A stretch of 64,000 nt of DNA, taken from NCBI RefSeq assembly GCF_030817175.1, contig NZ_JAUSYY010000001.1, forward strand, positions 2,852,001 through 2,916,000, written 5' to 3'. This DNA comes from Agromyces ramosus. Lineage in GTDB: Bacteria > Actinomycetota > Actinomycetes > Actinomycetales > Microbacteriaceae. Position 1 is the first letter of the stretch. Each line of letters starts with the position of its first letter. The notes under the pieces were generated by a model. That model did not search any database, was not told the DNA's origin, and was given only the letters and a program-made list of their open reading frames with translations. This document shows positions 15,967-23,174 of this stretch, piece after piece. A program made the position numbers and the translations under genes.

Positions 15967-16715
15967 GCTGTCGCTCCCGTCGGAGTCTTCGTGCCGGTGA
16001 TGTATCCGACCACGTCGTCGCTGGTGGTCTCGCCTGTGTCGAGCGAGGCGACCATCTGGCCGAGGTACAGCACGTTGACGTGGTCGGCGACGGCGAACAC
16101 GTCGACGAGGTTGTGGCTGATGATGATGACCGCGACGCCCTGGTCGGCGAGGCGGCGTACGAGGTTCAGCACCTGCTCGGTCTGCGCGACGCCGAGCGCC
16201 GCGGTCGGCTCGTCGAGGATCACCACTCGGGCCTTCTTCAGCACCGCCCGTGCGATGGCGACGGTCTGGCGCTGGCCGCCCGAGAGCGACGAGACCTTCT
16301 GCCGCACCGACTTGACGGTGCGCACCGAGAGCGAGCGGAGCGTGTCGGACGCCTGCCGCTCCATGCGCCCCTCGTCGAACGTGCCGAACGCCGTCTCTTC
16401 ACGGCCCAGGAACATGTTCTGCACGATGTCGAGGTTCTCGCAGAGGGCGAGGTCCTGATAGACGACCTCGATGCCGAGGTGCGCCGCGTCGCGGGGAGTG
16501 TGCAGGGTCACCTCCTCGCCGTCGAACCGCACGACGCCCTCATCGTAGGGCTGCACGCCGGCGAGTCCCTTGATGAGCGTCGACTTGCCGGCTCCGTTGT
16601 CGCCGACGAGTGCGGTGACCTTGCCCGGGTAGGCCTTGAGGTCGACGCCCTTGAGCACGCTGACCGGGCCGAAGCTCTTGACGACCCCTGACAACTCGAT
16701 GATGGGCGCATCCAT
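15963..16715 (-). CDS. Sugar ABC transporter ATP-binding protein, single domain
   Basis: 250 aa from the ATG at 16715, preceded by AAAGGA. Walker A is GDNGAGKST (about 38-46), the signature LSGGQRQTVAIARAVL (about 144-159), Walker B VVILDEPTAAL (about 163-173) and the switch histidine is in IIISHNL. Monosaccharide systems such as XylG normally have two fused ATPase domains; this one has one, as in FrcA-type systems, so it must work as a homodimer. GVAQTEQVLNLV after Walker B is typical of the sugar subfamily. It is coupled to the permease by an ATGA overlap and separated from the binding-protein gene by 128 bp containing a hairpin. Confidence 0.92.
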   Translation of the reverse strand: MDAPIIELSGVVKSFGPVSVLKGVDLKAYPGKVTALVGDNGAGKSTLIKGLAGVQPYDEGVVRFDGEEVTLHTPRDAAHLGIEVVYQDLALCENLDIVQNMFLGREETAFGTFDEGRMERQASDTLRSLSVRTVKSVRQKVSSLSGGQRQTVAIARAVLKKARVVILDEPTAALGVAQTEQVLNLVRRLADQGVAVIIISHNLVDVFAVADHVNVLYLGQMVASLDTGETTSDDVVGYITGTKTPTGATA

Positions 16716-16786
16716 GCGGGGATTCCTTTCAGACGACGCTGTCCTGCTCAGTGTGACACGCGCCGGGGGCGCGAGCGCGGGTGAGT

Positions 16787-16833
16787 CGGAAGGGCCCCGA
16801 GCCGACCTCATCGGTGCTGCCCGGGGCCTTCCG
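16787..16833 (-). terminator. Hairpin between binding-protein and ATPase genes
   Basis: CGGAAGGGCCCCG (16787-16799) pairs with CGGGGCCTTCCG (16822-16833) with one bulged G, over a 22-nt loop that contains its own CCGA/TCGG stem. Located just after the binding-protein stop, it is placed to protect or terminate part of the transcripts so that binding protein exceeds ATPase and permease. Confidence 0.5.
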
Positions 16834-16843
16834 CGCTGGGGCC

Positions 16844-17920
16844 TCAGCCGCTGATGCCGTATTGCTCGCAGGCGGCCGCGACCTCGCCCTCGCAGAGCTC
16901 GGCCGGGTCGGCATCGCCGGCGTCGACGACGTCGACGACCTGCTCGGGACCGACGAGCTGCGGGGTCACCGCGATGTACGGCGTGCCGTCTTCGAGCTCC
17001 TGGTCGGCCGTCGGCGTCTCACCCTCGAGCAGCGCGGTGGCGAGCTCGATGGCGGCGTCGGCCTCGAGCTTGATCGGCTTGTAGACCGTGGCGGTCTGCT
17101 TGCCGAGCAGCACGTTCTGCAGGCCCGCGATCGAGGCGTCCTGGCCCGAGACCGGAACGGTGAGGCCGTTCTTGTCGAGGACCGTGATGACGCCCGCCGC
17201 GTTCGTGTCGTTCGCGACCCAGACGGCGTCGACCACTCCGCCGAGCGAGGTGAGCGCCTGCTCGAAGTTCGTGGCGGACTTGTCGCCGTCCCAGACTCCC
17301 GGCGGCTCGGCAGCCGGCGTGATGCCCGCCTCCTCCATGACCTCGACGGCGCCGTCGTGGAACATCTTGGCGTTGCCGTCGGCAGGGTCGCCGCCCATGT
17401 AGACGACCTTCGCGGTGGCCGGATCCTTGCCGGCGGCCGCGAGGCCGTCGACGATCGACTGGCCCTCGAGGCGGCCCACCTCGACGTTGTCGAACGAGAC
17501 GTAGTAGTCGACACCCTCGATCGGGCGGTCGTAGGCGATGACCGGGATGCCTTCGGCCTTGGCCTTCTCGGCCACGGCGGCACCTGCGCCGTTGTAGTCG
17601 ACGAGCAGCATCACGCCGCAGCCCTTGCTGAGCTGCTGGTCGGCGATGGTGGCGTACTTGTTGGTGTCACCCTGGGCGTTCTGGATGTCGGTCTCGAACC
17701 CGGCCTCGGTGAGGCCCTCTTCGAGATAGGGACGGTCGTTGTTCTCCCAACGCGGTGATGACGCGGCATCGGGGAGGATGACGCAGGCTCGCGTGGCGGC
17801 TTCGCCGCCGTCGCTCCCCCCGCCCCCGTCGCCTTCGCCGGCGCCGCCCGAACAGCCTGCCAGCAGTAGTGCCGAGATTCCGGCGAGTGCGGCAGCAGAG
17901 ACCAATGAAGTTGACTTCAT
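16844..17920 (-). CDS. Sugar ABC transporter substrate-binding lipoprotein (XylF-like)
   Basis: 358 aa. A signal peptide ends in the lipobox LLLAGC with Cys23, followed by a Gly/Ser/Asp-rich linker. The mature part is a periplasmic-binding-protein-like fold (Peripla_BP_4): VILPDAASSPRWENNDRPYL, IPVIAYDRPIEGVDYYVSFDN, AVWVANDTNAAGVI and the late GQDASIAGLQNVL. The similarity is to XylF/ChvE rather than RbsB, so xylose or a related aldose is the likely ligand. The ATG at 17920 has GAAGGGGAGC upstream. It heads the operon 17920-14683, and a palindrome-rich promoter region precedes it. Confidence 0.9.
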   Translation of the reverse strand: MKSTSLVSAAALAGISALLLAGCSGGAGEGDGGGGSDGGEAATRACVILPDAASSPRWENNDRPYLEEGLTEAGFETDIQNAQGDTNKYATIADQQLSKGCGVMLLVDYNGAGAAVAEKAKAEGIPVIAYDRPIEGVDYYVSFDNVEVGRLEGQSIVDGLAAAGKDPATAKVVYMGGDPADGNAKMFHDGAVEVMEEAGITPAAEPPGVWDGDKSATNFEQALTSLGGVVDAVWVANDTNAAGVITVLDKNGLTVPVSGQDASIAGLQNVLLGKQTATVYKPIKLEADAAIELATALLEGETPTADQELEDGTPYIAVTPQLVGPEQVVDVVDAGDADPAELCEGEVAAACEQYGISG

Positions 17921-18020
17921 GGCGCTCCCCTTCTCTGAGGTGAGGTCGACCCCTCGTGGTGCCGTCGTCTGCATTGGCGCGGCACAGCCATGATCGCGCA
18001 TTTGTGGCGCTGCGGAACAA

Positions 18021-18037
18021 AAGCGTTCATAACGCTT
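18021..18037. promoter_or_regulatory. Operator-like inverted repeat upstream of the sugar ABC operon
   Basis: AAGCGTT-CAT-AACGCTT, perfect 7-bp arms, about 100 bp upstream of the binding-protein start. Its AAGCG/CGCTT halves resemble LacI-family sites. No regulator gene is adjacent. Confidence 0.45.
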
Positions 18038-18046
18038 GGGTAACTA

Positions 18047-18060
18047 ACTGACCGGTCAGT
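18047..18060. promoter_or_regulatory. Perfect 14-bp palindrome, TetR-type
   Basis: ACTGACCGGTCAGT is fully self-complementary and of the form bound by TetR/AcrR repressors. Its core TGACCGGTCA recurs at 18127-18136 next to the 3' end of the acetyltransferase gene, 78 bp away. Confidence 0.45.
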
Positions 18061-18126
18061 AAGCAAAGATGTGCGTGTTCGGCGGCACTCCGGGGGAGCG
18101 CTCTCACCTGATGCCCCGAACTGGGG

Positions 18127-18136
18127 TGACCGGTCA
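18127..18136. promoter_or_regulatory. Second TGACCGGTCA palindrome
   Basis: A 10-bp exact copy of the core of the palindrome at 18047-18060. It overlaps the last codon of the acetyltransferase gene by three bases. Confidence 0.35.
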
Positions 18137-19462
18137 GAACCAGATGCTCAGCTGCGGCGTGCGCTGCGCCTGGAACATCCGGTCGGTGAGCGCGAGCGAG
18201 CGAGGCGACAGTTCGGTGATGCGACCCGCACGCGCGAGCACCGAGGCACGCACGCCGCCGAGGTAGATCGCGCCGAGCTCCCGCACTCCGAGCCGGATGC
18301 CGCGGACGCCACGAGTGGATGTCGCAGCATCGGCTTCGACCCGCTCGACCTCGGCCCGGCCACTGTCGCCGACCGTGAGGTCGAATCGCCCGGCGGCATG
18401 GCCGAGGGGATCATCGACGTGGATGCGCAGCGTGCCCGGCGTGCCGTAGTCGCGCGCGGTGAGGGCCGCTACGGGGTCGAGCACGCGCACCCAGAGGTGG
18501 TCGACGACGTTCGACATCGTGATGGCGCGCGGGTCTTCGAGGAGCCAGTGCAGCGGCTCGTCGACCGAGCGGAGCGTGCCGCGGACGCCCGACACGAAAT
18601 CCTGCTCGACGAGGAAGCGCCAGAGGGCGCGTTCGGCGTCGTCGGTGGCGGCGGCGAGGAAGTCGAACTGGAGCTCGCCCGGCTCGTCGGGGATGCGCTG
18701 CACCCGATAGGCGACGAAGCCCTGGGGCTGCCCGTGCTCGTCGTCGTAGCGCACGAGGCGGATGGCGCGCGCGGAGTCGCTCTCGGGGTCGACGAGTCCG
18801 AGCACCCGGTCGAGGAGCCCTGGCCAGCGGTCGACCTCGCCCGGCGTGCGGGCGACGGCGCGGCGCGCGAGCGCGGGAGCGATCTCGCGGAGGGAGGCGG
18901 CCTCGACGAACTGCAGGCGGCCCGGGGCATCCGGACCGATCCACTTGGCACGACGGCGGTCGACGTGCACGGTCGCCGCCTGCGCGGCAGGGGCGTAGCC
19001 GTAGCGCCCGTAGATGGTCGCCTCGGTGACCGTGAGCACCGCGAGGGCTGCGCCGGCATGCTGCGCGTTGGCCAGCTCGCCGTGCATGAGCGCACGCGCG
19101 ATGCCGCGACGGCGGTGGGTCGGTGCGACGGTGACCGAGCTCACCGCCCAGGCGTCGACGCTGCGGCCGCCGGGCACGCTGAGGCCTGTCGGCCACGACG
19201 ACACGGTGGCCACCGGCGTGATCGGGTCGGCCGCTGCCGCGTCGTACACGCCCTGCACGCGCCGCTCGGCCATGACGCGGCGGTCGTACTCGAGCTCGGG
19301 AGGTCGCGGCCGGGAGTGGTGGAAGCCGCGAACGTCGGCTTGGATCCAGGCATCGAGTGCGGTGGTGTCGGCCGGGTCGAGCACCCGGTACTCGAGCTGC
19401 TGGGCCGCGAGATCGGCGGATGCCGCGGGGTCGACCGGGATTGCCTGGAGATCGAACGACAT
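18134..19462 (-). CDS. GNAT family N-acetyltransferase, Eis-like
   Basis: 442 aa from the ATG at 19462. The N-terminal GNAT core carries VSSVTVAPTHRRRGIARALM, the acetyl-CoA pyrophosphate loop. It is followed by a second GNAT-like domain, a sterol-carrier-like C-terminal region, and a terminal carboxylate (ends LSIWF), the layout of Eis (enhanced intracellular survival) proteins, usually 400-430 aa. Eis acetylates several amines of aminoglycosides and protein lysines; activity here is untested. TACGCT lies 6 nt before the ATG (leaderless). The divergent ABC transporter starts 46 nt away, so the two genes share a very compact promoter region. Confidence 0.88.
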   Translation of the reverse strand: MSFDLQAIPVDPAASADLAAQQLEYRVLDPADTTALDAWIQADVRGFHHSRPRPPELEYDRRVMAERRVQGVYDAAAADPITPVATVSSWPTGLSVPGGRSVDAWAVSSVTVAPTHRRRGIARALMHGELANAQHAGAALAVLTVTEATIYGRYGYAPAAQAATVHVDRRRAKWIGPDAPGRLQFVEAASLREIAPALARRAVARTPGEVDRWPGLLDRVLGLVDPESDSARAIRLVRYDDEHGQPQGFVAYRVQRIPDEPGELQFDFLAAATDDAERALWRFLVEQDFVSGVRGTLRSVDEPLHWLLEDPRAITMSNVVDHLWVRVLDPVAALTARDYGTPGTLRIHVDDPLGHAAGRFDLTVGDSGRAEVERVEADAATSTRGVRGIRLGVRELGAIYLGGVRASVLARAGRITELSPRSLALTDRMFQAQRTPQLSIWF

Positions 19463-19468
19463 CAACCC

Positions 19469-19502
19469 AGCGTAGCGACCGCCGCCGGATTCACGGCACA
19501 AT
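19469..19502. promoter_or_regulatory. Back-to-back leaderless promoters
   Basis: TACGCT on the minus strand (19469-19474) is 6 nt before the acetyltransferase ATG, and CACAAT on the plus strand (19497-19502) is 6 nt before the ABC transporter ATG. The plus-strand -35 position falls on the minus-strand -10, so the two polymerases would compete. Confidence 0.45.
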
Positions 19503-19508
19503 GGAACA

Positions 19509-21278
19509 ATGACTCGGCAAGCGCTTTCCAAGATCGAATCCGCGATCGACGGACGGCATCCGCTGCGCTCGGTGTTCCGGCTCCTGGGCCTGCATCGCGC
19601 CCGCGTGCTCGGCTCGGTCGGGTTCTTCGCCCTGAAGGACACCCCGCTCTGGCTGCTGCCCGTGGTCACCGCTGAGATCATCGACGTCGTCGTCGCGGGC
19701 GGCCCCGCCTCGACCCTCTACCTCTGGGCGGGAATCGCGCTCGTCGCACTGCTCCAGAACTACCCGAACCACGTGCAGTACACGCGACTGTTCATGGGCG
19801 CCGTGCGCTCGATCGGCGCCGACCTCCGCAATGCCCTCGCGTCTCGTCTCCAGTCGCTCTCGATCGGCTTCCACACGCGCGCCAACTCCGCGATCGTGCA
19901 GACCAAGGTCGTGCGCGACGTCGAGAACGTCGAGCTCATGCTGCAGCAGACGACGCATCCGCTGCTCTCGGCGACGATGGTGCTCATCGGCGCCGTCGTC
20001 ATGACGGCGATCAACGTGCCCGCGTTCCTGCCCGTCTACGCTCTCGCGATCCCGCTCGCCGTGCTGCTGCGCGCGATCCTCAATCGCCGCAGCGCCGCAC
20101 GCAATGCGACCTTCCGTCGCGAGGTCGAGGCGTTCTCGGCGCGCGTCGGCGAGATGGCGACGCTCATGCCGATCACCCGCGCGCACGGCCTCGAGCAGAC
20201 CGCCGTCAATCGCGTCGCACACGGCGCCGAGGGGGTGCGCAGCGCCGGATTCCAGCTCGACCTGCTGAACGGGCGGTTCGCCTCGCTCTCCTGGGTGAGC
20301 CTGCAACTGCTCGGGGTCGGATGCCTCGTGCTCGCCGCTTGGGTGTCGATCAACGGCTGGATCCCGATCACCGCCGGGCAGGTCGTGCTCCTCAGCTCCT
20401 ACTTCGCGCTGCTCACCGGCGCCGCGACGAACCTGCTCATGCTCCTGCCCGTGATCGCCCGTGGCACCGAGTCGATCCGTTCGATCGCCGAAGTCGTGCA
20501 GGAGCCCGACCTCGAGTTCAACGCGGGCAAGCGCGCCGTCGACCAGGTGGTCGGCGACCTCCGCCTCGAGCACGTCGAGTACCGCTACGAGTCCGGCGCG
20601 ACGCCGGCGCTCGACGACGTGTCACTCGAGGTCCGAGCGGGCGAGACGGTCGCGTTCGTGGGCTCGTCGGGCTCGGGCAAGTCGACCCTTGTGAACGTCG
20701 TACTCGGCTTCCTCCGGCCGGGGCGGGGCCGGGTGCTGCTCGACGGCGTCGACATGGAGGAGCTCGACCTTCGCACCTTCCGCCGCTTCGTCTCGGTCGT
20801 GCCGCAGGAGTCGGTGCTCTTCGAGGGCACCATCAGGGAGAACATCGTCTACGGGCTCGACGATGTCGCCGACGAGCGGGTGCTCGCCGCGCTGCGCGGG
20901 GCCAACGCGCTCGAGATCGTCGAGGCGCAGCCGAACGGCTGGGACACGGTCGTCGGCGAGCGCGGCGCGCGCCTCTCGGGCGGCCAGCGCCAGCGACTCT
21001 CCATCGCCCGTGCGCTCGTGCGCGACCCCCGCGTGCTGCTGCTCGACGAGGCGACGAGCGCCCTCGATCCCGAGTCGGAGGCGAAGGTCCGGGGTGCGCT
21101 CGAACACCTCATGCGCGACCGCACCACGCTCGTCGTCGCCCACCGGCTCTCGACCATCCGCTCGGCCGACCGCATCGTCGTGCTCGAGCGCGGACGCATC
21201 GTCGAGGTCGGCACGCACGCCGAGCTCGTGGCCGCCGGCGGGCGCTACGCCGAGCTGCACCGGGTACAGTCCGCCTGA
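19509..21278 (+). CDS. ABC transporter, fused permease and ATP-binding protein
   Basis: 589 aa half-transporter. Six membrane segments lie within about 30-310 (for example GAVVMTAINVPAFLPVYALAI). The ATPase domain has Walker A VGSSGSGKST (about 384-393), signature RLSGGQRQRLSIARALV (about 486-502), Walker B VLLLDEATSALDPES and the H-loop VVAHRLSTIRSADR. This is the MsbA/multidrug exporter type. It must dimerise with itself, as no partner half is adjacent. The start is at a leaderless ATG. Being divergent from an aminoglycoside acetyltransferase-like gene suggests, but does not show, a role in drug or lipid export. Confidence 0.92.
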   Translation: MTRQALSKIESAIDGRHPLRSVFRLLGLHRARVLGSVGFFALKDTPLWLLPVVTAEIIDVVVAGGPASTLYLWAGIALVALLQNYPNHVQYTRLFMGAVRSIGADLRNALASRLQSLSIGFHTRANSAIVQTKVVRDVENVELMLQQTTHPLLSATMVLIGAVVMTAINVPAFLPVYALAIPLAVLLRAILNRRSAARNATFRREVEAFSARVGEMATLMPITRAHGLEQTAVNRVAHGAEGVRSAGFQLDLLNGRFASLSWVSLQLLGVGCLVLAAWVSINGWIPITAGQVVLLSSYFALLTGAATNLLMLLPVIARGTESIRSIAEVVQEPDLEFNAGKRAVDQVVGDLRLEHVEYRYESGATPALDDVSLEVRAGETVAFVGSSGSGKSTLVNVVLGFLRPGRGRVLLDGVDMEELDLRTFRRFVSVVPQESVLFEGTIRENIVYGLDDVADERVLAALRGANALEIVEAQPNGWDTVVGERGARLSGGQRQRLSIARALVRDPRVLLLDEATSALDPESEAKVRGALEHLMRDRTTLVVAHRLSTIRSADRIVVLERGRIVEVGTHAELVAAGGRYAELHRVQSA

Positions 21279-21318
21279 CCGAATGCCACGGGACGCGTGC
21301 CCTTTCAGTGCGGATGCC

Positions 21319-23076
21319 TCAGCCGCCCGCGTGCGCGCCGAGGTGCGCGTGCACCGACGAGACGACCACCGACCCCTCGCCGACGGCGGAGGCCACGCGT
21401 TTCACCGAACCCCGCCGCACGTCCCCGACGGCGAAGAAGCCCGGCACCGAGGACTCGAGCGGCGCCGGGCCGTCGTCGCTGCCGAGCCACGCCCGCCGCC
21501 CGCCTTCGGCGAGCACTTCCGCGCCGGTGATCACCGACCCCCAGCGGTCGCGCAGCACCTCGGGCGGGAGCCACTCGGTGTGTGGCCGGGCACCGATGGT
21601 GATGAAGACGGCGTGGGCCGGCACGGCGACGCGCTCGCCCGATCCCGTGCGCTCGAGCACCACGTGATCGAGTCGGTCGGCACCGCCCGCGCCCGCATCG
21701 ACGACGCGCGAGCCGGTGATCAGTCCGACGCCCGCGGCCTCGAGCTGGTCGATGAGGTAGCGCGACATGCTGTCGGCGAGCGATTCTCCGCGCACGACGA
21801 GCGCGACGGAGCGGGCGTACCGGGCGAGGTGGAGCGCCGCCTGCCCCGCGGAGTTGCCGCCGCCGATGACGAGCACGTCACGTCCTGCCTGCGCACGCGC
21901 CTCGACCGACGAGGCGCCGTAGAACACCGACGCCCCGACGAACGGCCGCAGGCCGGGCGCCGAGATTCGTCGATAGCTGACCCCAGTCGCGAGCACCACC
22001 GCGCGTGCACGCACGATCTCGCCGGGGGCGGCATCGAGCTCGAAGCCGCCGTCGACGACGCGCATGCCGGTGGCGCGACGAGTGTGAGCGAACCGGGCGC
22101 CGAATACCCAGGCCTGCTGGTAGGCGCGCTGGGCGAGCTCGGCCCCGGAGACGCCGCGCGAGAAGCCGAGGTAGTTGCGGATGAGGGAGCTCGATCCCGC
22201 CTGCCCGCCGATCGACTCGCCCTCGAGCACGAGTGTGTCGAGTCCTTCGGATGCCGCGTACACCGCAGCGGCGAGGCCGCCCGGGCCCGCGCCGACGACC
22301 GCGAGGTCGACGATTCCGGTCGGCAGGGCCGTCTCGAGGCCGTGAGCGCGTGCGAGCTCGGCGTCGTCGGGGTCGACGAGCACCCGGCCGTCGGCGGTGC
22401 GCACGAGTGGGACGCCCGCATAGTCGACGGCGGCTTCCGCGAGCATCGCGAGGGCGTCGGGTGCGTCGGGCGTGAGGTGGTCGGTGGGGACCCCGCCTCG
22501 CGCGAGGATGCTCCGCAGCAGGTGCGTGCGCGGCTGCGCGTCGTCGCCGATGACGGTGAAGCCCCGGTGCCGCTTGCCGGCGGCGGCCTCCCACTCGCGG
22601 AGGAAGTCGGTCACGGCGCGATGGAACGACTCGTCGGGCGAGTGCACGGGACGCACCACGTAGTAGTCGATCTGCAGGCGCGTCATGAGCTCGAGCACGG
22701 CATCGGCCGTCGCGCGGTCTGCCCATGATCCCCACTCGATGACGAGTCCCCGCCGCACGTCGGGGAACCGGCGTCGGGCCGCCGCGAACACGCTTTCGTG
22801 CCCGGAGACCGGTGACGGGTCGTCGGCGAGCACGAGGGCGAGGTCGCCGCCCTCGGCGTGCACTCCCTCGACCGCCGCGACCGCGCGGTCGGGGTTCTCG
22901 ACGTCGATGATGCGGTAGTCGGCGGAATACCTCCGTTGGAGCGGTTCGAGGAGCGAGGCACGGGCCGACGGGTCGCTCGCGACGACGAGGATGGCGGGCG
23001 GCCGGTGCGGCGGTTCACGGACGTCCATGCGTTCGGCCCCCTCGGCGTGGCGCGTGGCGGCGGCCCGGGCCGCCAC
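21319..23076 (-). CDS. Receiver-like/thioredoxin-reductase-like flavoprotein
   Basis: 585 aa from GTG 23076, which stands 6 nt after TACACT; ATG 23028 (569 aa) is the alternative. Residues about 25-150 resemble a response-regulator receiver (ILVVASDPSARASLLEPL and ALVLADDPSPVSGHE). Then comes a glutaredoxin-like stretch (GFTVIGDDAQPRTHLLRSIL) with no cysteine. The C-terminal 300 residues are a thioredoxin-reductase fold: LAVVGAGPGGLAAAVYAASE, GGQAGSSSLIRNYLGF, DVLVIGGGNSAGQAA, ending FFAVGDVRRGSVKR and VASAVGEGSVV. The CxxC that defines thioredoxin reductase is absent (VFYGASSVEA instead). It is divergent from the DUF4062 gene, with 98 bp between the starts. Confidence 0.85.
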   Translation of the reverse strand: MAARAAATRHAEGAERMDVREPPHRPPAILVVASDPSARASLLEPLQRRYSADYRIIDVENPDRAVAAVEGVHAEGGDLALVLADDPSPVSGHESVFAAARRRFPDVRRGLVIEWGSWADRATADAVLELMTRLQIDYYVVRPVHSPDESFHRAVTDFLREWEAAAGKRHRGFTVIGDDAQPRTHLLRSILARGGVPTDHLTPDAPDALAMLAEAAVDYAGVPLVRTADGRVLVDPDDAELARAHGLETALPTGIVDLAVVGAGPGGLAAAVYAASEGLDTLVLEGESIGGQAGSSSLIRNYLGFSRGVSGAELAQRAYQQAWVFGARFAHTRRATGMRVVDGGFELDAAPGEIVRARAVVLATGVSYRRISAPGLRPFVGASVFYGASSVEARAQAGRDVLVIGGGNSAGQAALHLARYARSVALVVRGESLADSMSRYLIDQLEAAGVGLITGSRVVDAGAGGADRLDHVVLERTGSGERVAVPAHAVFITIGARPHTEWLPPEVLRDRWGSVITGAEVLAEGGRRAWLGSDDGPAPLESSVPGFFAVGDVRRGSVKRVASAVGEGSVVVSSVHAHLGAHAGG

Positions 23077-23082
23077 GCGGCG

Positions 23083-23088
23083 AGTGTA
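23083..23088 (-). promoter_or_regulatory. -10 box of leaderless flavoprotein transcript
   Basis: TACACT on the minus strand, six bases before the GTG at 23076. This spacing is the reason that start was preferred. Confidence 0.4.
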
Positions 23089-23162
23089 CCTCCGCGTCGC
23101 GGTCGCGCACCACCGGGTGGTCCGTCGGGCAGTGGGTATTTACAGGCGGATGCCCCGAGGAT

Positions 23163-23168
23163 CAGACT
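23163..23168 (+). promoter_or_regulatory. -10 box of leaderless DUF4062 transcript
   Basis: CAGACT, six bases before the ATG at 23175. Confidence 0.35.
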
Positions 23169-23174
23169 GCACAC

